Assembly: GCA_964059975.1 (NCBI GenBank)
Contig: CAXKXX010000002.1
Coordinates: forward strand, 1 to 64,000
Origin: CAXKXX01 sp964059975
Lineage (GTDB): Bacteria > Pseudomonadota > Gammaproteobacteria > Enterobacterales > Enterobacteriaceae
Direction of reading: 5' to 3'
Length of the DNA: 64,000 nt
Part shown: in pieces, positions 56,260 to 64,000 of the stretch
Numbering within the stretch: position 1 is the stretch's first letter
Layout: every line of letters begins with the position of its first letter
Notes under the pieces: model-generated
Database searches by the model: none
Seen by the model: the letters and a program-made list of their open reading frames with translations, nothing else
What the model was told of the DNA's origin: nothing
Program-made: the position numbers and the translations under genes

Positions 56260-57426
56260 CTAGACACTGTTTTTCCGACTGTTTAGCATAACAACTGCTG
56301 GTAACGGCTTTCCTTCAATAAATTTGAGAAAAGCTCCGCCTCCAGTAGAGATGTAGGAAACTTTGTCAGAAATACCAAATAAATCAATAGCTGCTACAGT
56401 ATCTCCACCTCCCGCAATAGAAAAAGCAGAACTATCAGCAATAGCATGAGCGATAATCTCGGTTCCTTTACGAAAATTGGGAAATTCAAAGACGCCAAGT
56501 GGTCCATTCCAAATAATGGTTTTGGCACTCTTTAAAATAGCTGCGAGTCGCTTAGCAGTCAGATCTCCGATGTCTAAAATTTGCTCATTATCTTTGACTT
56601 CATTTGCTTGCTTCATAAAGGCGTCGGAAGTCTCAGAGAATTCAGTTGCCACACGAACATCCTTGGGAATCGGAATATCACAGATTTTTAGCAAACCTTG
56701 AGCATTTGAAATGAGATCTGGCTCGTATAAAGACCGGCCCACATTGTTGCCCTGTGCAGCGAGGAAGGTGTTGGAAATTCCTCCGCCAACAATGAGCTTG
56801 TCAACAATTTTAGAGAGAGATTGAAGAAGTGGAAGTTTTGTTGAAACTTTAGAACCTCCAACGATAGCGACCATCGGACGAGCCGGATTATCCATTGCCT
56901 TGCGCAGAACTTCCAGCTCTGAAGATAGCAGTAGACCGGCACATGATGTTGTTGCAAATTTTTGTATTCCGTGAGTAGATGCATGTGTGCGGTGTGCACT
57001 TCCAAAAGCGTCCATCACATACAAATCACACAATGCTGCATATTTCTTCGATAGTATTTCGTCATTCGTTGTCTCGCCCTTGTTAAAGCGAACGTTTTCT
57101 AATATCACTAGCTCGCCCTTGATTACTCTTATGCCATCTAGGTAGTCTTTCACTAGGCGTATCGGCGATTGCAGATGCTTCTTCAGATAATTGACTATGG
57201 GTAATAAGGAAAACGCTACATTGTACTCACCTTCGGTAGGACGCCCCAAGTGGGAAGCTACCATGACCTGGTCAGCTTGTTTAAGTGCCGCTTCGATGGT
57301 TGGCAATGCAGCATGAATACGTGCGGAGGAGGTCACTGTGCCGTTTTTCATCGGTACATTAAGATCGGAACGGATCAAAACACGTTTACCCGACATATCT
57401 AAATCGGACATCTTAATTATAGACAT
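56260..57426 (-). CDS. pgk: Phosphoglycerate kinase
   Basis: Pgk makes ATP from 1,3-bisphosphoglycerate in glycolysis. The 388-residue product (387 in E. coli) keeps the N-terminal substrate arginines in RSDLNVPMKNG, SHLGRPTEGEYN and ENVRFNKGE, the hinge AIVGGSKVSTK, and the nucleotide-binding WNGPLGVFEF and GGGDTVAAI. fbaA follows 121 bp downstream. The upstream neighbour epd of E. coli is represented only by a fossil. A hairpin at 57500-57524 lies upstream of the start and could affect the message. Confidence 0.98.
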   Translation of the reverse strand: MSIIKMSDLDMSGKRVLIRSDLNVPMKNGTVTSSARIHAALPTIEAALKQADQVMVASHLGRPTEGEYNVAFSLLPIVNYLKKHLQSPIRLVKDYLDGIRVIKGELVILENVRFNKGETTNDEILSKKYAALCDLYVMDAFGSAHRTHASTHGIQKFATTSCAGLLLSSELEVLRKAMDNPARPMVAIVGGSKVSTKLPLLQSLSKIVDKLIVGGGISNTFLAAQGNNVGRSLYEPDLISNAQGLLKICDIPIPKDVRVATEFSETSDAFMKQANEVKDNEQILDIGDLTAKRLAAILKSAKTIIWNGPLGVFEFPNFRKGTEIIAHAIADSSAFSIAGGGDTVAAIDLFGISDKVSYISTGGGAFLKFIEGKPLPAVVMLNSRKNSV

Positions 57427-57449
57427 GATACTATGCTCTCTATTCTTGT

Positions 57450-57590
57450 TAACTTTTTATAATCCTTTCTACCAACTAGACCGGATTTTATGTAGTAGTA
57501 CGCTACGAATCTTATTCGTAGTGTCGCTATTCCTTATCATTCGTGCATTCGATAAAGGTGGGCGCAATTATATTTTAGTCGGTACATACA
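57450..57590 (-). pseudogene. epd: Fossil of the epd 3' end
   Basis: On the minus strand the codons N-D-K-E-stop-R (in 57527-57545) align with C-D-N-E-W-G of erythrose-4-phosphate dehydrogenase, the tryptophan codon TGG having become TAG. Just before it, GCG...ACC-TTT-ATC-GAA aligns with the codons for A-H-L-I-K. The remaining distance fits the 26 codons to the end of epd and a short gap to pgk. E. coli has epd directly upstream of pgk, and the gap between pgk and tktA here (about 1.08 kb) is almost the length of epd. A weak F-G-L-G near 58438 may be the N-terminal GFGRIG. Epd serves pyridoxal phosphate synthesis. Confidence 0.5.
57500..57524. repeat. 11-bp hairpin upstream of pgk
   Basis: CTACGAAT (57503-57510) pairs perfectly with 57514-57521 around CTT, and two further pairs plus one G-T extend it to 57500-57524. 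It falls inside the epd fossil, about 75 bp upstream of pgk. Confidence 0.7.
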
Positions 57591-58508
57591 TCATGGGGTA
57601 ATACTTTAAGTTTTAGACAAAAGCTCTGCGCTATATGCTATAGAACGCGGAGCTACGACGCCCCGCTACCGCGTTAGCATCGATAAAAGCTTTGTACTCT
57701 TGAGTTTTCAATATGTGTAACTATATCACGAAAAATACTTCTTGGGATACGCCGTAAATTTTGATGACAATTGCCCACCTCACTACGCATGATCCGAATG
57801 ATAAAGAGGGGGATCATCGTGTAGCTTAGTCAGATATTTTTGATATTAGGTAATCTATGAGTCACAAGAATATATAGCGAATAATAAGTGAGAAGGGCTG
57901 CGTTTTGATTAATGACGAAGATAAGTGTGATGCAGCATTGTTGCGCCATATGCATGAGCGATCGGAGTATGTCTTATTGTTTTTTATCAAAACCATTACT
58001 GCTATACTAGATCATTTTAGCTGAGTAAGGTAACAAATAAAAACTATTTTCTGAGAAAAAGTTACAGTTTTAGTAAAAGACTTTAGTAAAGAAACGTGTA
58101 AAGCAAAGAGCGAGGGACTTCTTGGTTCTACATTAGATCCACAGAATTTTACCCTCTGACCCTCTTATATAATAACGCATTTTTCATCTAGATTTTACGC
58201 CGATAATACGCAATAAGCGTCCACTTATATCGAATAAGTGAGGAGAATAAGGGACCCTTCGTTTATGCTCGGTGGTCATATATGGAAAATAAAATTGCTT
58301 CATGAACTTAAGGAAATCGTGTAAAAATTATGTCACACGACCTGAATCACATCCTGCGACTTGTTATTCACTTCGCATCAGACAACGGATAGACTGAGGA
58401 GAGACTGAAATGATGGAAAAGCGCGGGACCTAGACCGAAAAGATGACGTGAGAAATGAATTTGGGGCAACCTCATTTAATAAACATTCTACGATAGTACG
58501 GCAAGCCA
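57591..58508. other. Remainder of the eroded epd region
   Basis: This stretch fills the space of the central and N-terminal part of epd but is too altered to align with confidence. Stems occur at 57789-57817 (ATGATCC/GGATCAT) and 58222-58240 (CACTTAT/ATAAGTG). Confidence 0.45.
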
Positions 58509-60503
58509 TTACTTCAATAGCGCCGCAGCTTTTTCCACTATATTCTCTACCGTAAAGCCAAACTTTTCAAATAATTTCTCCCCGGGAGCGGATTCACCGA
58601 AGGTGGTCATACCGATTATCACACCACTTAAGCCTACATATTTATACCAGTAATCTGTGATCCCCGCCTCCACAGCGACCCGAGCCTTTACCCAGGTTGG
58701 GAGCACCGATTCACGATACGTGAGATCTTGTCTATCGAATACATCAGTTGAAGGCATCGATACTACTCGTATATTGTGGCCATGTTCTGTTAATTTTTCT
58801 GCTGCTTTCATAGTAATGATTACTTCTGAACCGGTAGAAATTAAAATCACTTCAGGTATTCCTCGGCAATCTTTTAGTATGTAGCCACCCCGATATACGT
58901 TTTTTAACTGCTCTGAACTCCGCGGCACTTGAGTTAAATTCTGTCTTGAAAGGACGAGTGCGGTGGGGCCATCAGCACGTTCAATTCCAAATTTCCAGGC
59001 AATAGCTGATTCTACTTGATCACACGGCCTCCAGGTACTTATATTTGGAGTTAAACGTAAGCTAGCGAGCTGTTCTATAGGCTGGTGGGTAGGGCCGTCT
59101 TCGCCAAGACCAATAGAATCATGAGTGTAAATGAATAGGCTGCGTATTTTCATCAACGCGGCCATACGAAGAGCATTTCGTGCATATTCTGAAAATACAA
59201 GAAAAGTTGCTGAGTACGGTAAGAAGCCGCCGTGCAATGCGATTCCGTTTGTAATTGCAGTCATTCCAAATTCGCGCACACCGTAGTGGATGTAGTTACC
59301 TGCATGATTTGCGCTCAAAACTTTAGATCCTGACCACATGGTCAGATTACTTGACGCTAAGTCAGCCGATCCCCCAAGAAGTTCTGGTAGCATCTTACCA
59401 TAGACTTCCAGTGCATTCTGTGAGGCTTTACGACTTGCGATGTTAACCGGATTGGCTTGTAACTTTTCTATAAATATCTTTGCTTCTCTGTGCCAGTTCA
59501 CCGGAAGCTTTCCATTAATCCTCCGATTGAATTCGTAAGCCAGATCAGGGAAATTTTCTGCATACATTGCGAAGCGAGTATTCCAGGCTTCCTCTTTAGC
59601 TTGACCAGCATTTTTCGCGTTCCACTGAGAATAGATATGCTTTGGAATTTCGAATGCGGCGTATTTCCAATCGAGCTGCTTTCGGGTCGCAATGATTTCT
59701 TCAGGACCTAAAGCAGCGCCATGTACTTCATGACTTCCAGATTTATTCGGTGAACCAAAGCCTATGATAGTTTTGCAAATGAGAAGTGATGGCTTGTCAG
59801 TACACTGTTTAGCTTCTTCAATTGCTGATTTGATGGCATCCGAGTTGTGGCCGTCTATATTACATACGACATGCCAGCCATATGCTTTAAAGCGATCAGC
59901 GGTATTATCAGTAAACCATCCATCGACACGTCCATCAATAGAGATGCCATTATCATCGTAAAAAGCGGTTAATTTTCCAAGTTTTAATGTGCCAGCCAGA
60001 GAACAAGCTTCATGTGAAATACCCTCCATCATGCACCCGTCTCCCATAAAAACGTAAGTGCGGTGATTAACGATATTGTGGCCTATGCGATTAAACTGTG
60101 CACCTAGAGTACGCTCAGAAATTGCGAAGCCCACTGCATTAGCGATACCTTGTCCGAGTGGTCCAGTGGTAGTTTCAACGCCAGGAGTGCTTCCGTACTC
60201 CGGATGCCCCGGCGTTTTAGAGTGTAGTTGGCGAAATTTTTCTAGTTCTTTGATCGGCAAGTCGTAGCCTGTGAGATGTAGCAAGCTATAAATCAACATA
60301 GATCCATGACCGTTTGAAATTATAAAACGATCACGATCGGCCCAGATTGGGTTAGTGGGATTATGGTTTAGATAGTCACGCCAAAGAACTTCTGCGATAT
60401 CCGCCATGCCCATGGGTGTACCCGGATGTCCTGATTTTGATTTTTGTATAGCATCGATGCTGAGCATACGGATAGCGTTTGCGAGCTCTTTACGAGAAGA
60501 CAT
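58509..60503 (-). CDS. tktA: Transketolase
   Basis: Transketolase moves two-carbon units between sugars in the pentose phosphate pathway with thiamine diphosphate and a divalent metal. The 664-residue product (663 in E. coli) has the substrate histidine in SKSGHPGTPMGMA, the cofactor motif GDGCMMEGISHEA with the metal-binding residues continuing to FYDDNGISIDG, EDGPTHQPIEQLASLR in the pyrimidine domain and STGSEVIITMKAAE in the C-terminal domain. Its need for thiamine diphosphate connects it to the thiamine importer thiBPQ encoded in this window. Confidence 0.98.
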   Translation of the reverse strand: MSSRKELANAIRMLSIDAIQKSKSGHPGTPMGMADIAEVLWRDYLNHNPTNPIWADRDRFIISNGHGSMLIYSLLHLTGYDLPIKELEKFRQLHSKTPGHPEYGSTPGVETTTGPLGQGIANAVGFAISERTLGAQFNRIGHNIVNHRTYVFMGDGCMMEGISHEACSLAGTLKLGKLTAFYDDNGISIDGRVDGWFTDNTADRFKAYGWHVVCNIDGHNSDAIKSAIEEAKQCTDKPSLLICKTIIGFGSPNKSGSHEVHGAALGPEEIIATRKQLDWKYAAFEIPKHIYSQWNAKNAGQAKEEAWNTRFAMYAENFPDLAYEFNRRINGKLPVNWHREAKIFIEKLQANPVNIASRKASQNALEVYGKMLPELLGGSADLASSNLTMWSGSKVLSANHAGNYIHYGVREFGMTAITNGIALHGGFLPYSATFLVFSEYARNALRMAALMKIRSLFIYTHDSIGLGEDGPTHQPIEQLASLRLTPNISTWRPCDQVESAIAWKFGIERADGPTALVLSRQNLTQVPRSSEQLKNVYRGGYILKDCRGIPEVILISTGSEVIITMKAAEKLTEHGHNIRVVSMPSTDVFDRQDLTYRESVLPTWVKARVAVEAGITDYWYKYVGLSGVIIGMTTFGESAPGEKLFEKFGFTVENIVEKAAALLK

Positions 60504-61426
60504 ATTTTACTCCAAATCAAATTAAGAAGCAGTCAGGCTTTCTATTTTCTCGGGCTATTTATTCAAGCAGTAATGCTTAATTAAAAATAGGAACGAGCGT
60601 ACCATAAATATGATTAGATGTTGTACGCAGCAGTCTCTCTTCGCAATCACATAGTCTCTATAACGATATTCTCAATTTCTTTTTTTAATTCTCACTGGAT
60701 CACAGTGATATTAAGAGTGCCTTGTTATTAAAATAAGCTAATATCTTAGCAATAAGATACGTGACCGGTAGCATTTACTAATAGATAAAATAAAGCATAA
60801 TGTATTGCGTAGTGGTAAACCCTAGATAATACATTTTCTGGGCGCTTTTAGCGTCTTTAGTTCGCAAGAACTAGAGTAAAATTTATTGAAAATTTTCAGT
60901 TAAAATTGATAGGACTGGAACTTTAAAAACTCTTTAAAATAACAAAAAGTGTATCTCATTTATATGGAGATATATTGGATAATTTCTCTAATATGGGCGT
61001 ATTTTTTGAGTTATGTGCTCATAATTAAAAATTACATTATAATCCAAAATAAAAGCGATGAGATTAAATCTGGGAAAAACTAGATCCCTCTACTGCTATT
61101 AATGGAGTGAAGATGAGAGTCTCATTCGAGATATAAACGCATGAAAATTCTGCGAAGAGCACGCATGGTATTTCTACTAACGATACAGCTATAACTTACA
61201 TTTTATATTAATGGAATCGCTTATTTAAAACAAGGCAATTAAAATTACTTCGCCAATCCGCAGATTTATGTGATCTTAGCTCAAGAATGATAGATAGCGA
61301 TGAACACGAGATGGGGCTAAGACCCGCCACGAATAATTTCATCTTATTAGTACTTAGTTTGTAGTCAATGGCGGACGTCGGACTAATAACATCATTTCCT
61401 ATATCGGTTAAATTAAGTCGGTAATC
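60504..61426. other. Gene-free stretch between tktA and lysS
   Basis: I see no readable gene, fossil or strong hairpin here. The genes on each side are not adjacent in E. coli, so a rearrangement or large deletion ends here. Confidence 0.5.
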
Positions 61427-62968
61427 CTATGCTTGTGGCCGCATTGCAGGGAAAAGAATCACCTCTCGGATAGTATGATTATCAGTAAATAGCATTACTA
61501 ATCGGTCTACACCAATACCTAGACCTGCAGTTGGCGGTAGTCCATGCTCTAACGCAGCGATGTAGTCCGCGTCGTAGTACGTTGCTTCATAATTATTGCA
61601 GTTGTCCTTAGAATTTAACTGATCAATAAAGCGTTGAGCTTGATCTTCTGCATCATTCAGTTCAGAGAAGCCATTGCCTATTTCTCGGCCGCCAATAAAA
61701 AATTCAAAACGGTCGGTAATCTCTGGATCTAGGTCATTTCTGCGTGCAAGAGGAGAAACCTCTGCCGGATATCCAATAATAAAAGTTGGCTGAATAAGGT
61801 GGGGCTCCGCCACTTCCTCGAAAATTGAGGTTATAAGGCGCCCTAATCCCCAGTTTTTTTCAATCTCGATGCCGATAGATTCGGCAAGATCTGCAGCTTT
61901 TCCTCTATGGGTTAGATCAGGTAATTTGGTTTCTGGTCGAAATTTTTTGATAGCTTCTCGCATAGTCATCTTTTTGAACGGTTTACTAAAATCAAATATT
62001 TCATTACCGAATCGAACTAGATTAGTTCCTAGAATTTTTTCGGAGAGTGTGCGAAATAAGGACTCGGTCAGTTCAATTAAATCGTCGTAATCTGCGTAGG
62101 CCATGTATAGTTCCATCATGGTAAACTCTGGATTATGGTGAGGGGATATTCCCTCATTTCGGAAATTACGATTGATCTCAAATACCTTCTCGAATCCACC
62201 CACTACTAGACGCTTTAGGTATAACTCTGGTGCCACCCTAAGGTACGTTTTGATATTCAAGGCATTGTAGTGGGTAATAAACGGACGTGCGGATGCACCA
62301 CCGGGCATCACCTGCATCATTGGAGTCTCGACTTCCATAAAACCGCGTTCTACCATAAAGTTACGCATCTCCATGATTAATTGAGAGCGTACCTTAAAAG
62401 TATTGCGCGATCTTTCGTTAACGATCAAATCTAAGTAACGCTGGCGGTAGCGGCTTTCCTGGTCATTAAGGCCATGAAATTTATCCGGTAAAGGGCGCGT
62501 CGCTTTAGTTAGCAAACGTAGCACCAGGCAGTGGATCGATAGTTCGCCGGTTTTAGTTTTGAACAACTTACCTCGTGCCCCGATAATATCACCTAGATCC
62601 CAGCTCTTAAACTTATCGTTATAAACCTCTTCTGTCACTACATCGCATGCAACGTACAACTGAATGCGACCACTTATGTCCTGTAATGTGACAAACGATG
62701 CTTTTCCCATGATGCGTCGGGTCATCATACGACCAGCAACACTAACTTCTATGTCTAGTTCCTTGAGTTCCTCAATTTTTTTGTCTTCATAAGTCGTGCG
62801 CAACTTCTCAGAAGTGGTGTCGCGACGGAAATCATTTGGAAATGCTCTTCCATTTTTTCTTAGGATTAAGAGTTTCTCACGGCGAGATTTTATCTCGTTA
62901 TTGAGATTCGCATTCTGATCAATACCTTTTAATTTCTGATCAATACCTTTTAATTGTTGTGCAGACAT
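61427..62968 (-). CDS. lysS: Lysyl-tRNA synthetase (class II)
   Basis: LysS charges tRNA-Lys. The 513-residue product (505 in E. coli) has the N-terminal OB-fold with VAGRMMTRRIMGKASFVTLQD, class II motif 1 region GFMEVETPMMQ, motif 2 with FEINRNFRNEGIS and HNPEFTMMELYMAY, and motif 3 GLGIGVDRLVMLF. The extra length lies at the N-terminus, where LKGIDQK is followed directly by LKGIDQN: a 21-bp tandem duplication (about 62906-62947) of a segment that has no equivalent in E. coli. prfB ends 9 bp upstream, as in the E. coli prfB-lysS operon. Confidence 0.97.
   Translation of the reverse strand: MSAQQLKGIDQKLKGIDQNANLNNEIKSRREKLLILRKNGRAFPNDFRRDTTSEKLRTTYEDKKIEELKELDIEVSVAGRMMTRRIMGKASFVTLQDISGRIQLYVACDVVTEEVYNDKFKSWDLGDIIGARGKLFKTKTGELSIHCLVLRLLTKATRPLPDKFHGLNDQESRYRQRYLDLIVNERSRNTFKVRSQLIMEMRNFMVERGFMEVETPMMQVMPGGASARPFITHYNALNIKTYLRVAPELYLKRLVVGGFEKVFEINRNFRNEGISPHHNPEFTMMELYMAYADYDDLIELTESLFRTLSEKILGTNLVRFGNEIFDFSKPFKKMTMREAIKKFRPETKLPDLTHRGKAADLAESIGIEIEKNWGLGRLITSIFEEVAEPHLIQPTFIIGYPAEVSPLARRNDLDPEITDRFEFFIGGREIGNGFSELNDAEDQAQRFIDQLNSKDNCNNYEATYYDADYIAALEHGLPPTAGLGIGVDRLVMLFTDNHTIREVILFPAMRPQA
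62906..62947 (-). repeat. 21-bp in-frame tandem duplication in lysS
   Basis: Two adjacent copies encode LKGIDQK and LKGIDQN; 20 of 21 bases are the same. The duplication lengthens the disordered N-terminal tail of LysS without breaking the frame. Confidence 0.85.
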
Positions 62969-62977
62969 TTAGATTTC

Positions 62978-64000
62978 CTATAGACCTGATTTTAAGCTTG
63001 CTTCAATAAATGTATCCAGATCGCCATTCAATACGGCTTGAGTGTTACGTATTTCAACATTAGTACGCAAATCTTTAATTCGGGAGTCATCTAGTACATA
63101 AGAACGAATCTGACTACCCCAGCCAATATCAGCTTTGTTATCTTCCATTTGTTTTTTATCGGCATTTTTCTTTTTTATTTCAAGTTCATATAGCTTTGCT
63201 CGTAACTGCTTAAGCGCTTGATCCTTATTTTTATGCTGAGAACGGTCGTTTTGGCATTGCACTACAGTATTAGTTGGAAGGTGGGTAATACGCACTGCCG
63301 ATTCAGTTTTATTTACATGTTGACCGCCTGCTCCAGATGCCCTATAAACATCGATGCGTAGATCTTCGTGCCTAATTTCAATATCAATATCGTCATTCAC
63401 TTCAGGATAAACAAAGACTGAAGCGAATGACGTATGCCGTCGGCGACCTGAGTCAAATGGGCTTTTACGTACCAAACGATGCACACCGGTTTCGGTGCGT
63501 AACCTACCAAATGCATAATCACCAGTAACTTTTATGGTTGCGGATTTTAGGCCTGCAACATCTCCGCTAGATTCTTCAATCATTTCAGTATTCAAAGCCT
63601 TAGAATCTGCCCACCGCAGATACATACGAAGCAGCATGCTGGCCCAGTCTTGCGCTTCAGTGCCGCCAGAGCCTGACTGAATATCTAGATAACAATCTGC
63701 ATTGTCGTATTTACCAGAAAACATACGGTAGAACTTAATCTGATCGATCTTACTTATCAGTTGATTAATCTCGATCATTGCCTCATTTAGAATTTTTCTA
63801 TCTTCTGTTTCTGCTGCTAATTCAATTAAAAAAGTAACATGATCTTCGCCTAATTTTAATTGGTCTATGGATTCGAGGATGGCTACTAACGCCGCGTGCT
63901 CTTTACTTAGTACCTGTGCACGTTCGGGTTTATTCCAGATATCAGGTTGCTGTAACTCGGCGTTGATTTCTTCTAGATATGCTTTCTTGGTATCATAGTC
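62978..64000 (-). CDS. prfB: Peptide chain release factor 2 (5' end outside window)
   Basis: RF2 ends translation at UGA and UAA. An internal ATG at 63778 might be taken as the start, but the frame is open to the window edge and encodes DYDTKKAYLEEINAEL, QQPDIWNKPERAQVLS and further residues matching E. coli RF2, so the true gene continues beyond 64000. The SPF stop-codon motif (KSPFDSG) and the GGQ catalytic motif (GAGGQHVN) are present. The window ends at the GAC codon that in E. coli directly follows the +1 frameshift site CTT-TGA-C, so the 25 or so leader codons and the shift site lie just outside. lysS follows 9 bp downstream. Confidence 0.97.
   Translation of the reverse strand, partial: DYDTKKAYLEEINAELQQPDIWNKPERAQVLSKEHAALVAILESIDQLKLGEDHVTFLIELAAETEDRKILNEAMIEINQLISKIDQIKFYRMFSGKYDNADCYLDIQSGSGGTEAQDWASMLLRMYLRWADSKALNTEMIEESSGDVAGLKSATIKVTGDYAFGRLRTETGVHRLVRKSPFDSGRRRHTSFASVFVYPEVNDDIDIEIRHEDLRIDVYRASGAGGQHVNKTESAVRITHLPTNTVVQCQNDRSQHKNKDQALKQLRAKLYELEIKKKNADKKQMEDNKADIGWGSQIRSYVLDDSRIKDLRTNVEIRNTQAVLNGDLDTFIEASLKSGL

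Overview
The window looks like part of the chromosome of a reduced, host-restricted gammaproteobacterium of the Enterobacterales, most likely an insect endosymbiont. Every confidently named protein is closest, as far as I can recall the families, to its E. coli counterpart and has nearly the same length. Gene order repeatedly matches E. coli: mltA/initiator tRNA; bolA-clpP-clpX-lon-ppiD; cyoABCDE-yajR; setA-thiBPQ; ycaR-kdsB; gloC-asnS; mreBCD; mscS-fbaA-pgk-tktA; prfB-lysS. The 33 coding genes I accept cover only about 55% of the window. The genus cannot be fixed from the sequence alone.

Layout. 1-7.1 kb: mltA, initiator tRNA-Met and an AT-rich GT25 glycosyltransferase in otherwise empty DNA. 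7.1-15.4 kb: proteostasis block ppiD, lon, clpX, clpP, bolA (minus strand). 17.3-23.6 kb: cytochrome bo oxidase operon cyoABCDE, then the transporter yajR. 24.3-30.5 kb: setA and the thiamine ABC importer thiBPQ. 31-33.6 kb: ycaR-kdsB and gloC. 35.5-36.9 kb: asnS. 40-44.5 kb: tadA and hemH. 44.9-47.5 kb: mreBCD. 50.7-52.1 kb: cycA (D-Ala/D-Ser/Gly permease). 53.5-60.5 kb: mscS, fbaA, pgk, tktA. 61.4-64 kb: lysS and prfB; prfB runs off the window edge at its programmed frameshift site.

The main discovery is in the gaps. They are not featureless: at the positions expected from E. coli synteny, and with one exception (purL) in the expected orientation, they hold heavily frameshifted fossils of lost genes. 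I could align tig, hupB, pncB, sgrR, purL, ycbK, ampG and lpxK, and less firmly tcdA, epd, argO and aspC. Together they suggest loss of chaperone/nucleoid functions (tig, hupB), NAD salvage (pncB), purine synthesis (purL), peptidoglycan recycling (ampG) and lipid A 4'-phosphorylation (lpxK). Respiration, protein quality control, cell-shape control, thiamine import and lower glycolysis/pentose phosphate steps are kept.

The second unusual property is an abundance of long, perfect inverted repeats with very short loops (up to 26 bp arms with a 3-nt loop) in decaying DNA. Two more lie inside the intact genes cyoE and thiP. Together with several short tandem duplications this suggests replication slippage and template switching as active mutational processes. 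I found no CRISPR array, insertion sequence, prophage, rRNA or replication origin, and no gene cluster that looks like an undescribed system.
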